From positions 186,001 through 250,000 of the forward strand of contig NZ_JAFIWB010000002.1 of the NCBI RefSeq assembly GCF_017163705.1: a stretch of 64,000 nt of DNA, given 5' to 3'. Shown piece by piece: positions 38,499 to 52,633 of this stretch. A program made the translations under genes and the position numbers. This DNA comes from Xanthomonas bonasiae (GTDB taxonomy: Bacteria; Pseudomonadota; Gammaproteobacteria; Xanthomonadales; Xanthomonadaceae). Positions within the stretch are counted from its first letter, which is position 1, and each line of letters starts with the position of its first letter. The notes below the pieces were generated by a model. That model saw nothing but the letters and a program-made list of their open reading frames with translations. It was not told where the DNA came from and searched no databases.

Positions 38499-38630
38499 GG
38501 AATGGGGAAGAGGGAATGGGGAATCGCAAAAGCGCATGCGCCTGCCGCCTCCCATCCAGGTCCAGGCGGGAACAGGGCGGGGAAGTGGGCGCTTGTCCCA
38601 TTCCCCGCTCTCCATTCCCGATTCCCGGCT
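38499..38630. repeat. Inverted-repeat intergenic element, copy 4
   Basis: The left arm GGGAATGGGGAAGAGGGAAT continues to GGGGAATCGCAAAAGCGC (38518-38535). The right arm GGGCGCTTGTCCCATTCCCC (38587-38606) is its partial complement and is followed by more CCATTCCCGATTCCC units. It occupies the sucB-lpdA gap inside an operon, so transcription must pass through it. Confidence 0.6.
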
Positions 38631-38631
38631 C

Positions 38632-39846
<1,215 letters not shown>

Positions 39847-39888
39847 TGCAGAGGGCGTCCTAGTGGGTCTTTTGAAGGGGAAGGAGGT

Positions 39889-42714
<2,826 letters not shown>

Positions 42715-42800
42715 GATGGTGGGGTCGGGTCGCTTTGTGGGTTGGCTTGCGGTTGGAACCGGCGGACGCGTGGCCTGCGCGGGCGTAATCAAGCGAAAAA

Positions 42801-42835
42801 ATTATACCCCCATGCGCAAGCCGGGGTGTGCATTT
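42801..42835 (-). promoter_or_regulatory. Candidate sucA promoter
   Basis: On the minus strand a perfect TATAAT lies at 42806-42801, in an AT-rich island unusual for this genome. A weak -35 (TGCACA-like) lies near 42835-42830. This predicts a leader of about 80 bases before the GTG start. The TTTTTT after the -10 may influence initiation. Confidence 0.55.
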
Positions 42836-42895
42836 CGGATACACAGGGGCTACGCAGGGTTCATTCATTGCGTCATCGGCGGCGGCGGCGCGGCG

Positions 42896-43810
42896 CTACC
42901 AGCCCAGCGCGCGCAGCTCGGTGCAGTCGCGCGAGCGCTCCCAGACCCGGGCGAACGCCTCGCGCAGCTGGCGCGCGCGGCCGCCGCCGAGCAGGTCGGT
43001 CTCGCCGTCGTAACGGTGACCCAGCGCACGGAAGTAGTAGCCGCCGCCGTCGTTGACCAGGTACGCGGCGGCATAGCCCTGGTCGACCGGATCGACCACT
43101 TCGCGGAAGCGGAACACGCTGGGCAGGCGTTGCGCCAGGGCCAGCAACGGCGCGGCGGCGCGCTGCGGGGCGGCCGCATCGTGCAGCAGCACGCGCACCT
43201 GCTTGTCGTGCGCGGCCACCGCGAAGCGGCGCAGTTGCGCGAGCAGCGGCGCGCTGTCCAGCAGGCCCGGATCCAGTGCGCGGCTGTAGATCAGCACCTG
43301 GCGCCGCGCCTGCGCGACCACCGCGGCGCTGGCCGCGATCGCCGCGGCCGCATCCTCCACTGCGGCCGCGCCGCCGAGCAGCCGTTGCATCGGTTGCCGT
43401 TCGCCGCCGGCGCCGGCGCCGCGCGCGCCGGCCGGCAGGAAGCCGTGCCGGGCGTAGAAATCGAGCGTGGCCGGCGGCGCCTGCAGCTCCAGGCGCGGCC
43501 AGCGTCGGCGCTGCGCTTCCTCGATCAACGCGGCCAGCAGCGCGCTGCCGACGCCGCGACCGCGCCAGGCCGGCAGCACCGCCACGCAGCCGATGCGCTG
43601 CTCGGGGCCAAGCCGTGCGCTGCCGAGCGGCTGGCCGTCGTCGGCGCGGGCCAGCACGTGGTAGCTCAGCGCATCCAGCGCCTGCTCGGCCGCATCCGCA
43701 TCCGCATCCGCAGGCGTCGGCAGGCCGGCCTGCTCGCGCAGCGCGCGCAGTTCCCCGGCCTGGCGGGCCGGGTCGAGCGTTTCGATGCGGAAGCCTGGGG
43801 CGGCGGGCAT
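42896..43810 (-). CDS. GNAT N-acetyltransferase with a C-terminal DUF7931-like domain
   Basis: A 304-residue two-domain protein. Residues 1-140 form a GNAT fold with the acetyl-CoA loop VAVLPAWRGRGVGSALLAAL and DFYARHGFLPAG. Residues about 150-300 form a second domain (RQVLIYSRALDPGLLDSAPLL...HDKQVRVLLHD) that resembles a phospholipase-D-like fold without a clear catalytic HKD. The acceptor substrate is unknown. An ATG at 43840 would overlap the upstream gene by 20 bases; the ATG at 43810 leaves a ten-base gap. Same strand as the oxygenase gene, so probably co-transcribed. Confidence 0.82.
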   Translation of the reverse strand: MPAAPGFRIETLDPARQAGELRALREQAGLPTPADADADAAEQALDALSYHVLARADDGQPLGSARLGPEQRIGCVAVLPAWRGRGVGSALLAALIEEAQRRRWPRLELQAPPATLDFYARHGFLPAGARGAGAGGERQPMQRLLGGAAAVEDAAAAIAASAAVVAQARRQVLIYSRALDPGLLDSAPLLAQLRRFAVAAHDKQVRVLLHDAAAPQRAAAPLLALAQRLPSVFRFREVVDPVDQGYAAAYLVNDGGGYYFRALGHRYDGETDLLGGGRARQLREAFARVWERSRDCTELRALGW

Positions 43811-43820
43811 GGCGGGCGGC

Positions 43821-45059
43821 TCAGTCGTGCGCGTCGGCATCCTCGTCGCCGTGCTCGCTCTCGTCCAGCGGCTGGTAGAAGCCGGCTTCGACCAGCTGCA
43901 ACAAGGTTTCGCGGCCGGCGGCGGACAGCGCCGCGTAGTCGCCGCCGTCGAGGTGCTCGGCCGCGGCCAGGCGCCGCGCGTCCTTGATCGGCAGGGCGAA
44001 TTCCAGGCCGCTGCAGAACAGGGTGGCGCCGCGCGTGGCCCGGCGCCAGGCCGGCCGCGCCCACGGGTGGCGCTGCAGGACCAGGCCCTGTTCCAGCGCC
44101 GCCGCCACTTCCTGCGGCGCCGGCGGGTTGGCCGGCGGCAGGATCTCGCCGGCGGCGCGATAGGTGGTGATGAAGCGGCCGAACCAGGCGCCGAGGCGGT
44201 CGGGATCGTTCATGCGCAACGCGTTCAGCGCCTCGACCACGCGGCCCATCGCCGCCGCATCGATCTCGTACGGATCGGCCGGCACCTGCAGGTCCTCGTC
44301 GTGGTAGCGCAGCGCCTCGTCAGCGCCGTCGATCAGGGTGTCCAGGTAGTCGCCGATCAGTTCGGCCGAGGACGGCGCGCGGGTGCCCACCGAGAAGGTC
44401 AGGCAGGCGTCTTCGGCGACGCCGTGGTGCGGCACCAGCGGCGGCAGGTACAGCATGTCGCCGGGGCCGAGCACCCAGTCGTGGGTGGGCCTGAAGCGGC
44501 GCAGCAGCTTCAGCTCGACGTCCTCGCGGAAGTCGGTCGGCGGCGCCGCGCGGCCCATCGACGCGCTGGCGTCGATCTGCCAGCGGCGGTGGCCGTGCGC
44601 CTGCAGCAGGAACACGTCGTAGTGGTCCACGTGCGCGCCGACCGAGCCGCCGGGGGCGGCGAAGCTGACCATCACGTCGTCCACGCGCCAGCGCGGCAGG
44701 AAACGGAACTGCTCGAGCAGGGCGCGGATGTCCGGGTCCCATTTGTCAACGTCCTGCACCAGCAGGGTCCAGTCGTGGTCGGGCATCCCCGGGAATTCGC
44801 TTTCCTGGAACGGTCCGCTGCGCACGCTCCAGCGGTCGTTTGCGCGGTCGTGCACGATCAGCCGCGACAGCGCGGCCTCTTCGCAGGCCAGGCCGGCCAG
44901 ATCGCCCGGCTCGATCGGCGAGACGAAGCCGGGGAAGGCGTTGCGGATCAGCAGCGGGCGCTTGTGCCAGTAGTCGCGCAGGAAGCGCGCGGCGGGCATG
45001 CCCAGCGGCAGTTGCCGGGTGGCGTCGATTTCGATCGGGAACGAGGCGGGTTTGTTCAT
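43821..45059 (-). CDS. JmjC/cupin ribosomal oxygenase (L16 arginine hydroxylase RoxA/YcfD-like)
   Basis: Iron- and 2-oxoglutarate-dependent oxygenase. The 412-residue length matches YcfD-type enzymes, which hydroxylate an Arg of ribosomal protein L16. The cupin domain has the Fe-binding HxD at His143/Asp145 (AHVDHYDVFLLQAHGHRRW) and the distal His in LPPLVPHHGVA. The N-terminus DYWHKRPLLIRNAFPGF is the family opening. C-terminal winged-helix-like region follows. The substrate claim is by family resemblance. It is followed by a GNAT gene that may modify a related target. Confidence 0.88.
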   Translation of the reverse strand: MNKPASFPIEIDATRQLPLGMPAARFLRDYWHKRPLLIRNAFPGFVSPIEPGDLAGLACEEAALSRLIVHDRANDRWSVRSGPFQESEFPGMPDHDWTLLVQDVDKWDPDIRALLEQFRFLPRWRVDDVMVSFAAPGGSVGAHVDHYDVFLLQAHGHRRWQIDASASMGRAAPPTDFREDVELKLLRRFRPTHDWVLGPGDMLYLPPLVPHHGVAEDACLTFSVGTRAPSSAELIGDYLDTLIDGADEALRYHDEDLQVPADPYEIDAAAMGRVVEALNALRMNDPDRLGAWFGRFITTYRAAGEILPPANPPAPQEVAAALEQGLVLQRHPWARPAWRRATRGATLFCSGLEFALPIKDARRLAAAEHLDGGDYAALSAAGRETLLQLVEAGFYQPLDESEHGDEDADAHD

Positions 45060-45296
45060 GGGCAGGCGGTCCGGCAGGGGCGAGGCCGACGTGGAGGCCG
45101 GCGATGGCCGCCATTGTCGCCCAGCCCGCCGCACGCTGCGTTGTCCGTGCGCATGGCGGCGGCTGCGGCGGCGTGCTTGCGGGCGCGGCGGGCGCCGTGC
45201 CCATGCCGTCGCGGTTCGCCCGCCGGCGCGGCGCCGGTTTGACAAGCGGCCTGCGCGCAAGCTGAAGTGCGCGCCTCAGGACCAGGAGGGAAGGGA

Positions 45297-46478
45297 ATGC
45301 GTTCACTGCCGATCTTGCTGTCGTCGTTGTTGCTGGCAGGGTGTGGGACCGCGGACACGCCGGGTACGCCGTCCGCGCCGGCAGCTGCCGCGGCCAAGGC
45401 CTCCGCCCCGCCCGACACCACGGCCGCCGCTGCGGCGGACATGCCGGAGTTTCCGGCCATTCCGCTGATCGTGGTCCCGGAAATCCTCGGGGTGACGCCT
45501 GCGCAGCGTGCGCTGGAAGCGTCGATGAAGGGCGCGCTGGATCCGATCCAGGGCGTCAGCATCGCGCCGGCGCGCTGCGGCACCGATGGCGTGCTGGTCA
45601 ACGATGCCGGCATCACCGGCGTCGATGCGCAGGGCAATCTGCTGCGCAACGGCGCGGACGGCCTGTTCAAGATCAATGCCGACGGCAGCGGCACGGCCAA
45701 CTTCGAGGGCGGCCTGGTCCAGGTCAACGCCGACGGCAGCGGCACCATCAACGGCACGGTCGGCGACGGCGAGGACGCGATCGTGCGGGTGCAGGCGGAT
45801 GGATCGGGCAGCTACAACGGCCCGGCCGGCCTGATCACGCTGGACGGCAGGGGCGCAGGCACCTGGAACGGCGGCAGCGGCCTGATCCAGAACAATGGCG
45901 ACGGCAGCGGCACCTGGAACGGCCCTGAAGGCCTGGTGACCATCAATGCCGACGGTTCCGGCACCTGGAACGGCGAGCACGAAATGATCCGCAACAACGG
46001 CGACGGTACCGGCATGATCGGCACGCCCGGGCGCAAGGTGGCGATGGCGCCGCTGCCCAAGGTGCCGCCGGCCGGGCGCTTCCCGCCGCTGCGCAAGTTC
46101 GCGCCGCCCGGCGCGCCATGCGGCTATCTGATCACCTTGAACGACCGGGTCCTGTTCGACTTCGACAAGTCGCAGATCCGCGCCGATGCCGCAACGGTGC
46201 TCGACACGCTGGCGACCGCGCTCGGCACCGTGCAGGCGCGCGACCTGGAAGTGGGCGGGCATACCGACAGCAAAGGCAGCGACGACTACAACCAGGTCTT
46301 GTCCGAACGCCGTGCCGCGGCGGTGCTCGAGGCGCTAAGGGCGCGCGGGCTGGCGCTGAAGGCGTCCGCCAAGGGCTACGGCGAATCGCGCCCGGTGGCG
46401 CCGAACCAGTTGCAAGGCCAGGACAATCCCGCCGGACGGCAGTTGAACCGGCGCGTGGAGATCTTCGTCAGGACCTGA
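45297..46478 (+). CDS. OmpA-family lipoprotein with NADGSGTxNG repeats
   Basis: A 393-residue outer-membrane lipoprotein precursor with signal ending LLLAGC. After an Ala/Pro linker and a region with QGVSIAPARCGTDG, residues about 121-245 consist of seven units of mostly 17 residues on the pattern NADGSGTWNGxxGLVxI, likely a beta-solenoid. The C-terminal OmpA domain includes VLFDFDKSQIRADAATVLD, VGGHTDSKGSDDYNQVLSERRA and QLNRRVEIF, and should bind peptidoglycan non-covalently. A strong AGGAGGGAAGGGA precedes the ATG. The function of the repeat region is unknown; anchoring or surface exposure is possible. Confidence 0.88.
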   Translation: MRSLPILLSSLLLAGCGTADTPGTPSAPAAAAAKASAPPDTTAAAAADMPEFPAIPLIVVPEILGVTPAQRALEASMKGALDPIQGVSIAPARCGTDGVLVNDAGITGVDAQGNLLRNGADGLFKINADGSGTANFEGGLVQVNADGSGTINGTVGDGEDAIVRVQADGSGSYNGPAGLITLDGRGAGTWNGGSGLIQNNGDGSGTWNGPEGLVTINADGSGTWNGEHEMIRNNGDGTGMIGTPGRKVAMAPLPKVPPAGRFPPLRKFAPPGAPCGYLITLNDRVLFDFDKSQIRADAATVLDTLATALGTVQARDLEVGGHTDSKGSDDYNQVLSERRAAAVLEALRARGLALKASAKGYGESRPVAPNQLQGQDNPAGRQLNRRVEIFVRT

Positions 46479-46515
46479 GCGCGGTGCGCGGCCCGGCCGC
46501 GTGGCGTCGGCACGC

Positions 46516-47154
46516 TCAGTTGCCGGCGATCTGGTTGTCGCGGCCGTAGTCCTGGACCTGCGCCTTGCCGGTTTGCTGGGTGAGCCGGTTCTTGCTGCCG
46601 TGCAGGGTCGCCGACCCGATGGCGACCGCGCGCAGCTGGTTATCGTCGCCCGGCACCGCCAACGCCTCGATGCGGCCCATCTGCAGGTTGCCGTGGCGGC
46701 CGAACAGCTCGACGCTCTTGGCGTCGCTGCGCATGACCACCTGCGCGTTGTCGCCGACCACGCGCACGCCTTCGGCATGCTCGATCTGCAAGGTGCCGTT
46801 CGCGCCCAGCAGCGCGATCGTGCCGCACTGTCCGCGCAGCACGAGACTGGCATCGCGGCCGGTGATGTCCAGGTTGTGGCCGTCGCAGTCGATGGTGCCG
46901 CTGGTCGAGGTCACCATCAGCGTCGGACGTTCGCCGTTGGGCTGGTCGCTGGCCTGCGCGTCGCCGGTCGCTTGTGCCGACATGCTGGGGACTGCAGGCA
47001 CCGGCGCGATCGGTGCCGCGGCCGTGGTGGCGGCGGCAGGCGCGGCCGCCGCAGGTGGGGTCGCAACGGCGGCCTCGGTGCCGGAGGGCGAGGGCTGCTG
47101 GGTACAGGCCGCCAACGCCAGCAACGGCAGGCAGAGAAACAGACTCCGTGTCAT
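46516..47154 (-). CDS. DUF3060-like lipoprotein
   Basis: A 212-residue lipoprotein precursor with signal MTRSLFLCLPLLALAAC. A Pro/Ala/Thr-rich linker of about 60 residues leads to a C-terminal domain of about 130 residues made of short beta-strand steps (GTIDCDGHNLDITGRDASLVLRG, LQIEHAEGVRVVGDNAQVVMRS read as parts), a pattern typical of DUF3060. Two Cys (DCDG and GQCG) may form a disulfide. It converges with the OmpA-like gene. Role unknown. Confidence 0.8.
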   Translation of the reverse strand: MTRSLFLCLPLLALAACTQQPSPSGTEAAVATPPAAAAPAAATTAAAPIAPVPAVPSMSAQATGDAQASDQPNGERPTLMVTSTSGTIDCDGHNLDITGRDASLVLRGQCGTIALLGANGTLQIEHAEGVRVVGDNAQVVMRSDAKSVELFGRHGNLQMGRIEALAVPGDDNQLRAVAIGSATLHGSKNRLTQQTGKAQVQDYGRDNQIAGN

Positions 47155-47224
47155 CGCATATTTCCTTGTCGGGGTTCGAAGGCAGCGTCGCCGCGCCGGC
47201 GAGGGCGCGGCCGGCGCGTCTGGC

Positions 47225-48628
<1,404 letters not shown>

Positions 48629-48814
48629 CTACGCCGGCCGCGCACCGGCCATGCCGTGCCGGCAGCCGCAGGACATCGGCGAGCGTGCGGGCGCGTGCGG
48701 ACACGGCCGCTGCGGCGGACCGAAGCCTGGTTCCGCGACGGTCCGCATGCTGGCGCAGGACAAATGCGTGTTGCTAGAATGCGCGGCTGTAACCGTTTTC
48801 AACAGGGACGTCCT

Positions 48815-49804
48815 ATGCATTCCCGCTTCCGCCTGGCTGCGCTGGCCGCTGCCGTCTCCGTTTTCCTGGTCGCCTGCGGCGGCAAACCGTCGGCCACTCC
48901 CGCCGCCCCGGCCGACGGCAAGGCGCCTGCCGACCACGCCGCGAGCGATCCGGACGCGGCGCTGACCAGCAAGCTCAACGCATATATCGAGTGCTTCAAC
49001 AAGGTCGATGCGGACATCCACCGCGGCGCCCAGTCCTATGTGCGCTGGATGAAGGATCCCGCCGCCGGTCCGACCGGCAAGGAAACGACCGTGTACGGGC
49101 CGGCCAAGATCGACGAGTACGACATGAAGGTCTGCGGTGCGCCGATGGTGCAGGCGGCTGCCGCCAAGCCCGTGCTGCCGGCGCTGGATGCGGCCGCGAA
49201 GCGCTATGCGGCGGCGCTGAAGACACTGCAGCCGTTGAGCAACCAGGTCTTCGATTACTACGAGCGCGAAGACTATCAGGACGACGCGTTCGCCAAGGGC
49301 AAGCAACTGCATGCGCCGCTGATGGCGGCCCTGTCCGAGTTCGCCGAGGCGAGCCAGGCGTTCAGCGACGAGCTGGACGCGCAGAACGATGCCGCCCAGC
49401 GTGAGCAGCTGAAGGCGATGGAGCAGGCCGAAGGCCGCACCCGCGAGTTCTACCGGCTGTCGATGATGCTCGAGGCCAAGGAGATCGTCGCCCTGCTGCA
49501 GGAAGACGCGTTCGATACGGACAAGGCCACCAGCCTGGTCGATGGCTTCAACAAGCTGTCCGACGAGGCGCACGCCAAGGTCGCCGACCAGGAGCCGGGC
49601 AAGCTGGACTGGAACAGCTTCGAGACCGCCGCGGAGAACTTCCGCAAGGAAGGCAAGGCGCGGATCAAGCGGGTCGTGGAAAAGACCCCGTACAGCAGCA
49701 TGGAGCAGGGCTGGCTGGACAACCCGACGCTGGCGCCGGAAGGCTCGCCGGGACGGCTGCTGAAGAAGTACAACGATCTGGTCTTCCAGAGCAACCGCCA
49801 GTAA
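48815..49804 (+). CDS. YiiG-like (DUF3829) lipoprotein
   Basis: A 329-residue lipoprotein precursor, signal MHSRFRLAALAAAVSVFLVAC. The mature protein is helical and charged, with KLNAYIECFNKVDADIHRGAQSYVRWM near its start and NQVFDYYEREDYQDDAFAKG in the middle, both characteristic of the YiiG/DUF3829 group. No catalytic motif is seen. It stands alone between purB (divergent) and fumC. Function unknown. Confidence 0.85.
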   Translation: MHSRFRLAALAAAVSVFLVACGGKPSATPAAPADGKAPADHAASDPDAALTSKLNAYIECFNKVDADIHRGAQSYVRWMKDPAAGPTGKETTVYGPAKIDEYDMKVCGAPMVQAAAAKPVLPALDAAAKRYAAALKTLQPLSNQVFDYYEREDYQDDAFAKGKQLHAPLMAALSEFAEASQAFSDELDAQNDAAQREQLKAMEQAEGRTREFYRLSMMLEAKEIVALLQEDAFDTDKATSLVDGFNKLSDEAHAKVADQEPGKLDWNSFETAAENFRKEGKARIKRVVEKTPYSSMEQGWLDNPTLAPEGSPGRLLKKYNDLVFQSNRQ

Positions 49805-50267
49805 TCGCAGATCGCGGCGGCCGGTTGCCATGCGGCCGCCGCTGCGCCTGGATCGGGAGCGCGGCCGCGCGGCGATGTCGCGCCGGGCGCTGCCGAAGTG
49901 CCCAGGCATTGGCGCCGCCGCCGGCCGATTCCCGCGCTCGATCCAGGTGCGCCTGCACCAGGCGCGCCCGACCCATGCCTGGCTGCCACTTCATTTCCTG
50001 CGCGGGCATGTCCACGCCGCCGACACCGACGAGGCCTGCATGCCGGCAGCGGTGTGGCGGCGGTGATGCGTTCCGTCCGCAGCGCCATGCGGCCGCGGCG
50101 CCGCGCCTCCAGGCCTTGCTAACAACTGCTGGCGCACACTGCTGACGCCGGGCGCTGCGCCGCGGATAATGCCTGCGCCAGCCGCAGCTCCGCCAGCCTG
50201 CCTTCCCGGACGTCCCTCGCGACAGCGCCGGGTGGAATTCCTCTTATGCAGATGTGGAGATTGCGCA
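49805..50267. other. Intergenic stretch upstream of fumC
   Basis: No convincing gene. A stem GCGGCGGCC (49814-49822) / GGCCGCCGC (49834-49842) without a T-run directly follows the lipoprotein stop and may terminate its transcript. The right part probably holds the fumC promoter, but I cannot point to clear boxes. Confidence 0.5.
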
Positions 50268-51680
50268 ATGAGCGACAAATTCAGGGTCGAGCACGACAGC
50301 ATGGGCGAGTTGCAGGTGCCGGCCGAGGCGTTGTGGGGTGCCCAGACCCAGCGTGCGGTGCAGAATTTTCCGGTGTCCGGGCAGCCGATGCCGCGCGGCT
50401 TCATCCGCGCGCTGGGCCTGATCAAGGCCGCCGCGGCCGGGGTCAACGCCGACCTGGAGCTGCTGCCCAAGGCCGTGGCCAAGGCGGTGCAGGCGGCCGC
50501 GCTGGAGGTGGCCGACGGCAGGCACGATGCGCATTTCCCGATCGACATCTACCAGACCGGCTCGGGCACCTCGTCCAACATGAACGCCAACGAGGTCATC
50601 GCCACGCTGGCCTCGCGCGCGGCCAAGCCGGGCGCGCCGGCGGTGCATCCGAACGACCACGTCAACCTCGGCCAGAGTTCCAACGACGTGGTGCCGACCG
50701 CGATCCGCGTCTCCGCCCAGCTGGCCACGCAGGAGCAACTGCTGCCGGCGTTGAAGCACCTGCGCAAGGTCATCGACAAGCGCGCCAGGCAACTGGACAA
50801 GGTGGTCAAGACCGGGCGCACGCACCTGATGGATGCGATGCCGCTGACCTTCGGCCAGGAGTTCGGCGCGTGGTCGGCGCAGTTGGCCTCGGCGCAGGAG
50901 CGGCTGCAGGACAGTCTCAAGCGGCTGCGGCGGCTGCCGCTGGGCGGCACCGCGATCGGCACCGGGATCAACGCCGATCCGCGCTTCGGCGGCAAGGTGG
51001 CCAAGGCCCTGTCCGCGCTGACCGGCTGCAAGTTCGACAGCGCCGACAACAAGTTCGAAGGCCTGGCGGCGCAGGACGATGCGGTGGAACTGTCCGGCCA
51101 GCTCAATGCGCTGGCGGTGGCGCTGATCAAGATCGCCAACGACCTGCGCTGGATGAATGCCGGACCGCTGGCCGGCCTCGGCGAGATCGAATTGCCGGCG
51201 CTGCAGCCGGGCAGCTCGATCATGCCGGGCAAGGTCAATCCGGTCATTCCCGAGGCCACGGTGATGGTCTGTGCGCAGGTCATCGGCCACCACACCGCGA
51301 TCACCGTGGCCGGGCAGACCGGCAACTTCCAGTTGAACGTGGCGTTGCCGCTGATCGCGGCCAACCTGCTGGATTCGATCAACCTGCTGGCCAACGTGTC
51401 GCGGCTGCTGGCCGATTCGGCGATCGCCGGGCTGAAGGTGCGCGAGGATCGGGTCCGCGAGACCCTGGACCGCAATCCGATCCTGGTTACCGCGCTGAAT
51501 CCGATCATCGGCTACGAAAAGGCGGCGGCGATCGCCAAGCGCGCCTACAAGGAGAACCGCCCGGTGCTGGAGATCGCGCTGGAGGACAGCGGCCTGGGCG
51601 AAGCCGAACTGCGCAAGCTGCTCGACCCGGCGGCGCTGACCAAGGGCGGCATCCACGCCGGCGCGGGCGGCGGCGGCTGA
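50268..51680 (+). CDS. fumC: Class II fumarate hydratase
   Basis: Iron-independent fumarase of the TCA cycle, 470 residues. The fumarase/aspartase fold signatures are present: FRVEHDSMGELQVPAEALWG at the start, TGSGTSSNMNANEV, GQSSNDVVPTAIR, KTGRTHLMDAMPLTFGQE and GSSIMPGKVNPVIPE, the loop with catalytic Ser. It ends in a Gly-rich tail. Single gene. As an oxidant-resistant fumarase it often backs up the iron-sulfur class I enzyme; none is in this window. Confidence 0.97.
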   Translation: MSDKFRVEHDSMGELQVPAEALWGAQTQRAVQNFPVSGQPMPRGFIRALGLIKAAAAGVNADLELLPKAVAKAVQAAALEVADGRHDAHFPIDIYQTGSGTSSNMNANEVIATLASRAAKPGAPAVHPNDHVNLGQSSNDVVPTAIRVSAQLATQEQLLPALKHLRKVIDKRARQLDKVVKTGRTHLMDAMPLTFGQEFGAWSAQLASAQERLQDSLKRLRRLPLGGTAIGTGINADPRFGGKVAKALSALTGCKFDSADNKFEGLAAQDDAVELSGQLNALAVALIKIANDLRWMNAGPLAGLGEIELPALQPGSSIMPGKVNPVIPEATVMVCAQVIGHHTAITVAGQTGNFQLNVALPLIAANLLDSINLLANVSRLLADSAIAGLKVREDRVRETLDRNPILVTALNPIIGYEKAAAIAKRAYKENRPVLEIALEDSGLGEAELRKLLDPAALTKGGIHAGAGGGG

Positions 51681-52136
51681 GGCGCGGTGCCTCGCATGGT
51701 GCGGCGGGTGCCGTGCCATGCGGGGATGGCGTATCGCGTTTGGAACGGATCCAGGGAGCCGACAGGCCGTCGCACGAGGCGTAAACCGGAGCCGCTGGAC
51801 GAGCCTCCGGCAGATCGGCCAGTCAGCCGCAACAAAGTTCCGAAACGTGCACCTTCACAGCTTCGCGCGTCGCGACTTAAGTCGCTCCCACAACAGCCCT
51901 ATGGGATCGCCAACCTGGATGCGCTGTGGGAGGGGCTTCGGCCTCGACGGTATCCGAAGCAGGGACCTTTGCCACCGTGCTTGTCGCGGCTGAAGCCGCT
52001 CCTACAGGGGAGCTGCGATGGAATGTCCGGGTGCACTGCAGGAGCGGCTTCAGCCGCGACAGGATCCGGCGTTGCACGTCCATCGTTACCGCCGCGGCCA
52101 GGACCGATGGCGTGTGTGCGGCAGGCGCCAGCTACT
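51681..52136. other. Intergenic stretch with four REP units
   Basis: No gene between fumC and the converging lipoprotein. The right half is filled by GTAG-type hairpins, described separately. Bases 51681-51860 contain nothing recognisable. Confidence 0.7.
51869..52060. repeat. Two inverted pairs of GTAG-type REP hairpins
   Basis: Units at 51869-51892 (complement), 51925-51948 (direct), 51983-52006 (complement) and 52037-52060 (direct). The orientation alternates, giving two head-to-head pairs separated by about 30-35 bases each. The third and fourth are closest to the consensus TGTAGGAGCGGCTTCAGCCG; the first two are degenerate. Confidence 0.8.
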
Positions 52137-52580
52137 TCAGCGCCGTTCCGCCTGCAGGTTGCCGAAACTTTCCTGGTACGGCTGCAGCGACGGAATGTCG
52201 TGCAGCACCGCGCTCTGCAGGGTGCTGATTTCCGGCGTGGTGGCAAAGCCGACCGAGCGCATGTTCGGGTCCGGCGCCGCGGTTTCCAGGGTGCGCTGGC
52301 GCTGCATCTGCAAGTGCATGAACAGCTGTTGCAGCTGGGTGCGTTGCGCCTGCGGCAGCGGCAGTTCGATGTCGTCGATGCGCAGGCTGCCGTCGGGGCC
52401 GATCGAGGCGTTGGCGGCCGGCGCGCGGCGCAGCATCACGGTCATGCTGTCCACCGACACGCGCGGCTTGCCGCGTTCGGCGCGCGAGGACGAGGCTGCG
52501 CCGTCGCGCGCGCCGCACGCCGCCAGCAGCAGCAGGCACAGCGAGATCAGGAAAAACCAGGCGACTAGCGTCTTCTTCAT
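52137..52580 (-). CDS. Lipoprotein of unknown function (147 aa)
   Basis: The precursor has signal MKKTLVAWFFLISLCLLLLA followed by ACGARDG, with lipidation at Cys. The mature part includes RVSVDSMTVMLRRAP, SLRIDDIELPLPQAQRTQL and a helical segment QQLFMHLQMQRQRTLE. The SLRIDDIELPL phrase parallels DLLIDGKPVAVS in the neighbouring DUF2884-like protein, hinting that the two are related. It is probably the last gene of the operon running from 56574. No family recognised with certainty. Confidence 0.75.
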   Translation of the reverse strand: MKKTLVAWFFLISLCLLLLAACGARDGAASSSRAERGKPRVSVDSMTVMLRRAPAANASIGPDGSLRIDDIELPLPQAQRTQLQQLFMHLQMQRQRTLETAAPDPNMRSVGFATTPEISTLQSAVLHDIPSLQPYQESFGNLQAERR

Positions 52581-52633
52581 CGATCGATTCGGAGCAGGAG
52601 GGTCCCGGCCATTTTAGGCCGGGACCGCCGCAA

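Noticed and set aside
49830-50066. 78-residue plus-strand open frame upstream of fumC
   Set aside because: Arg/Pro/Ala-biased, no ribosome-binding site and no similarity recognised.
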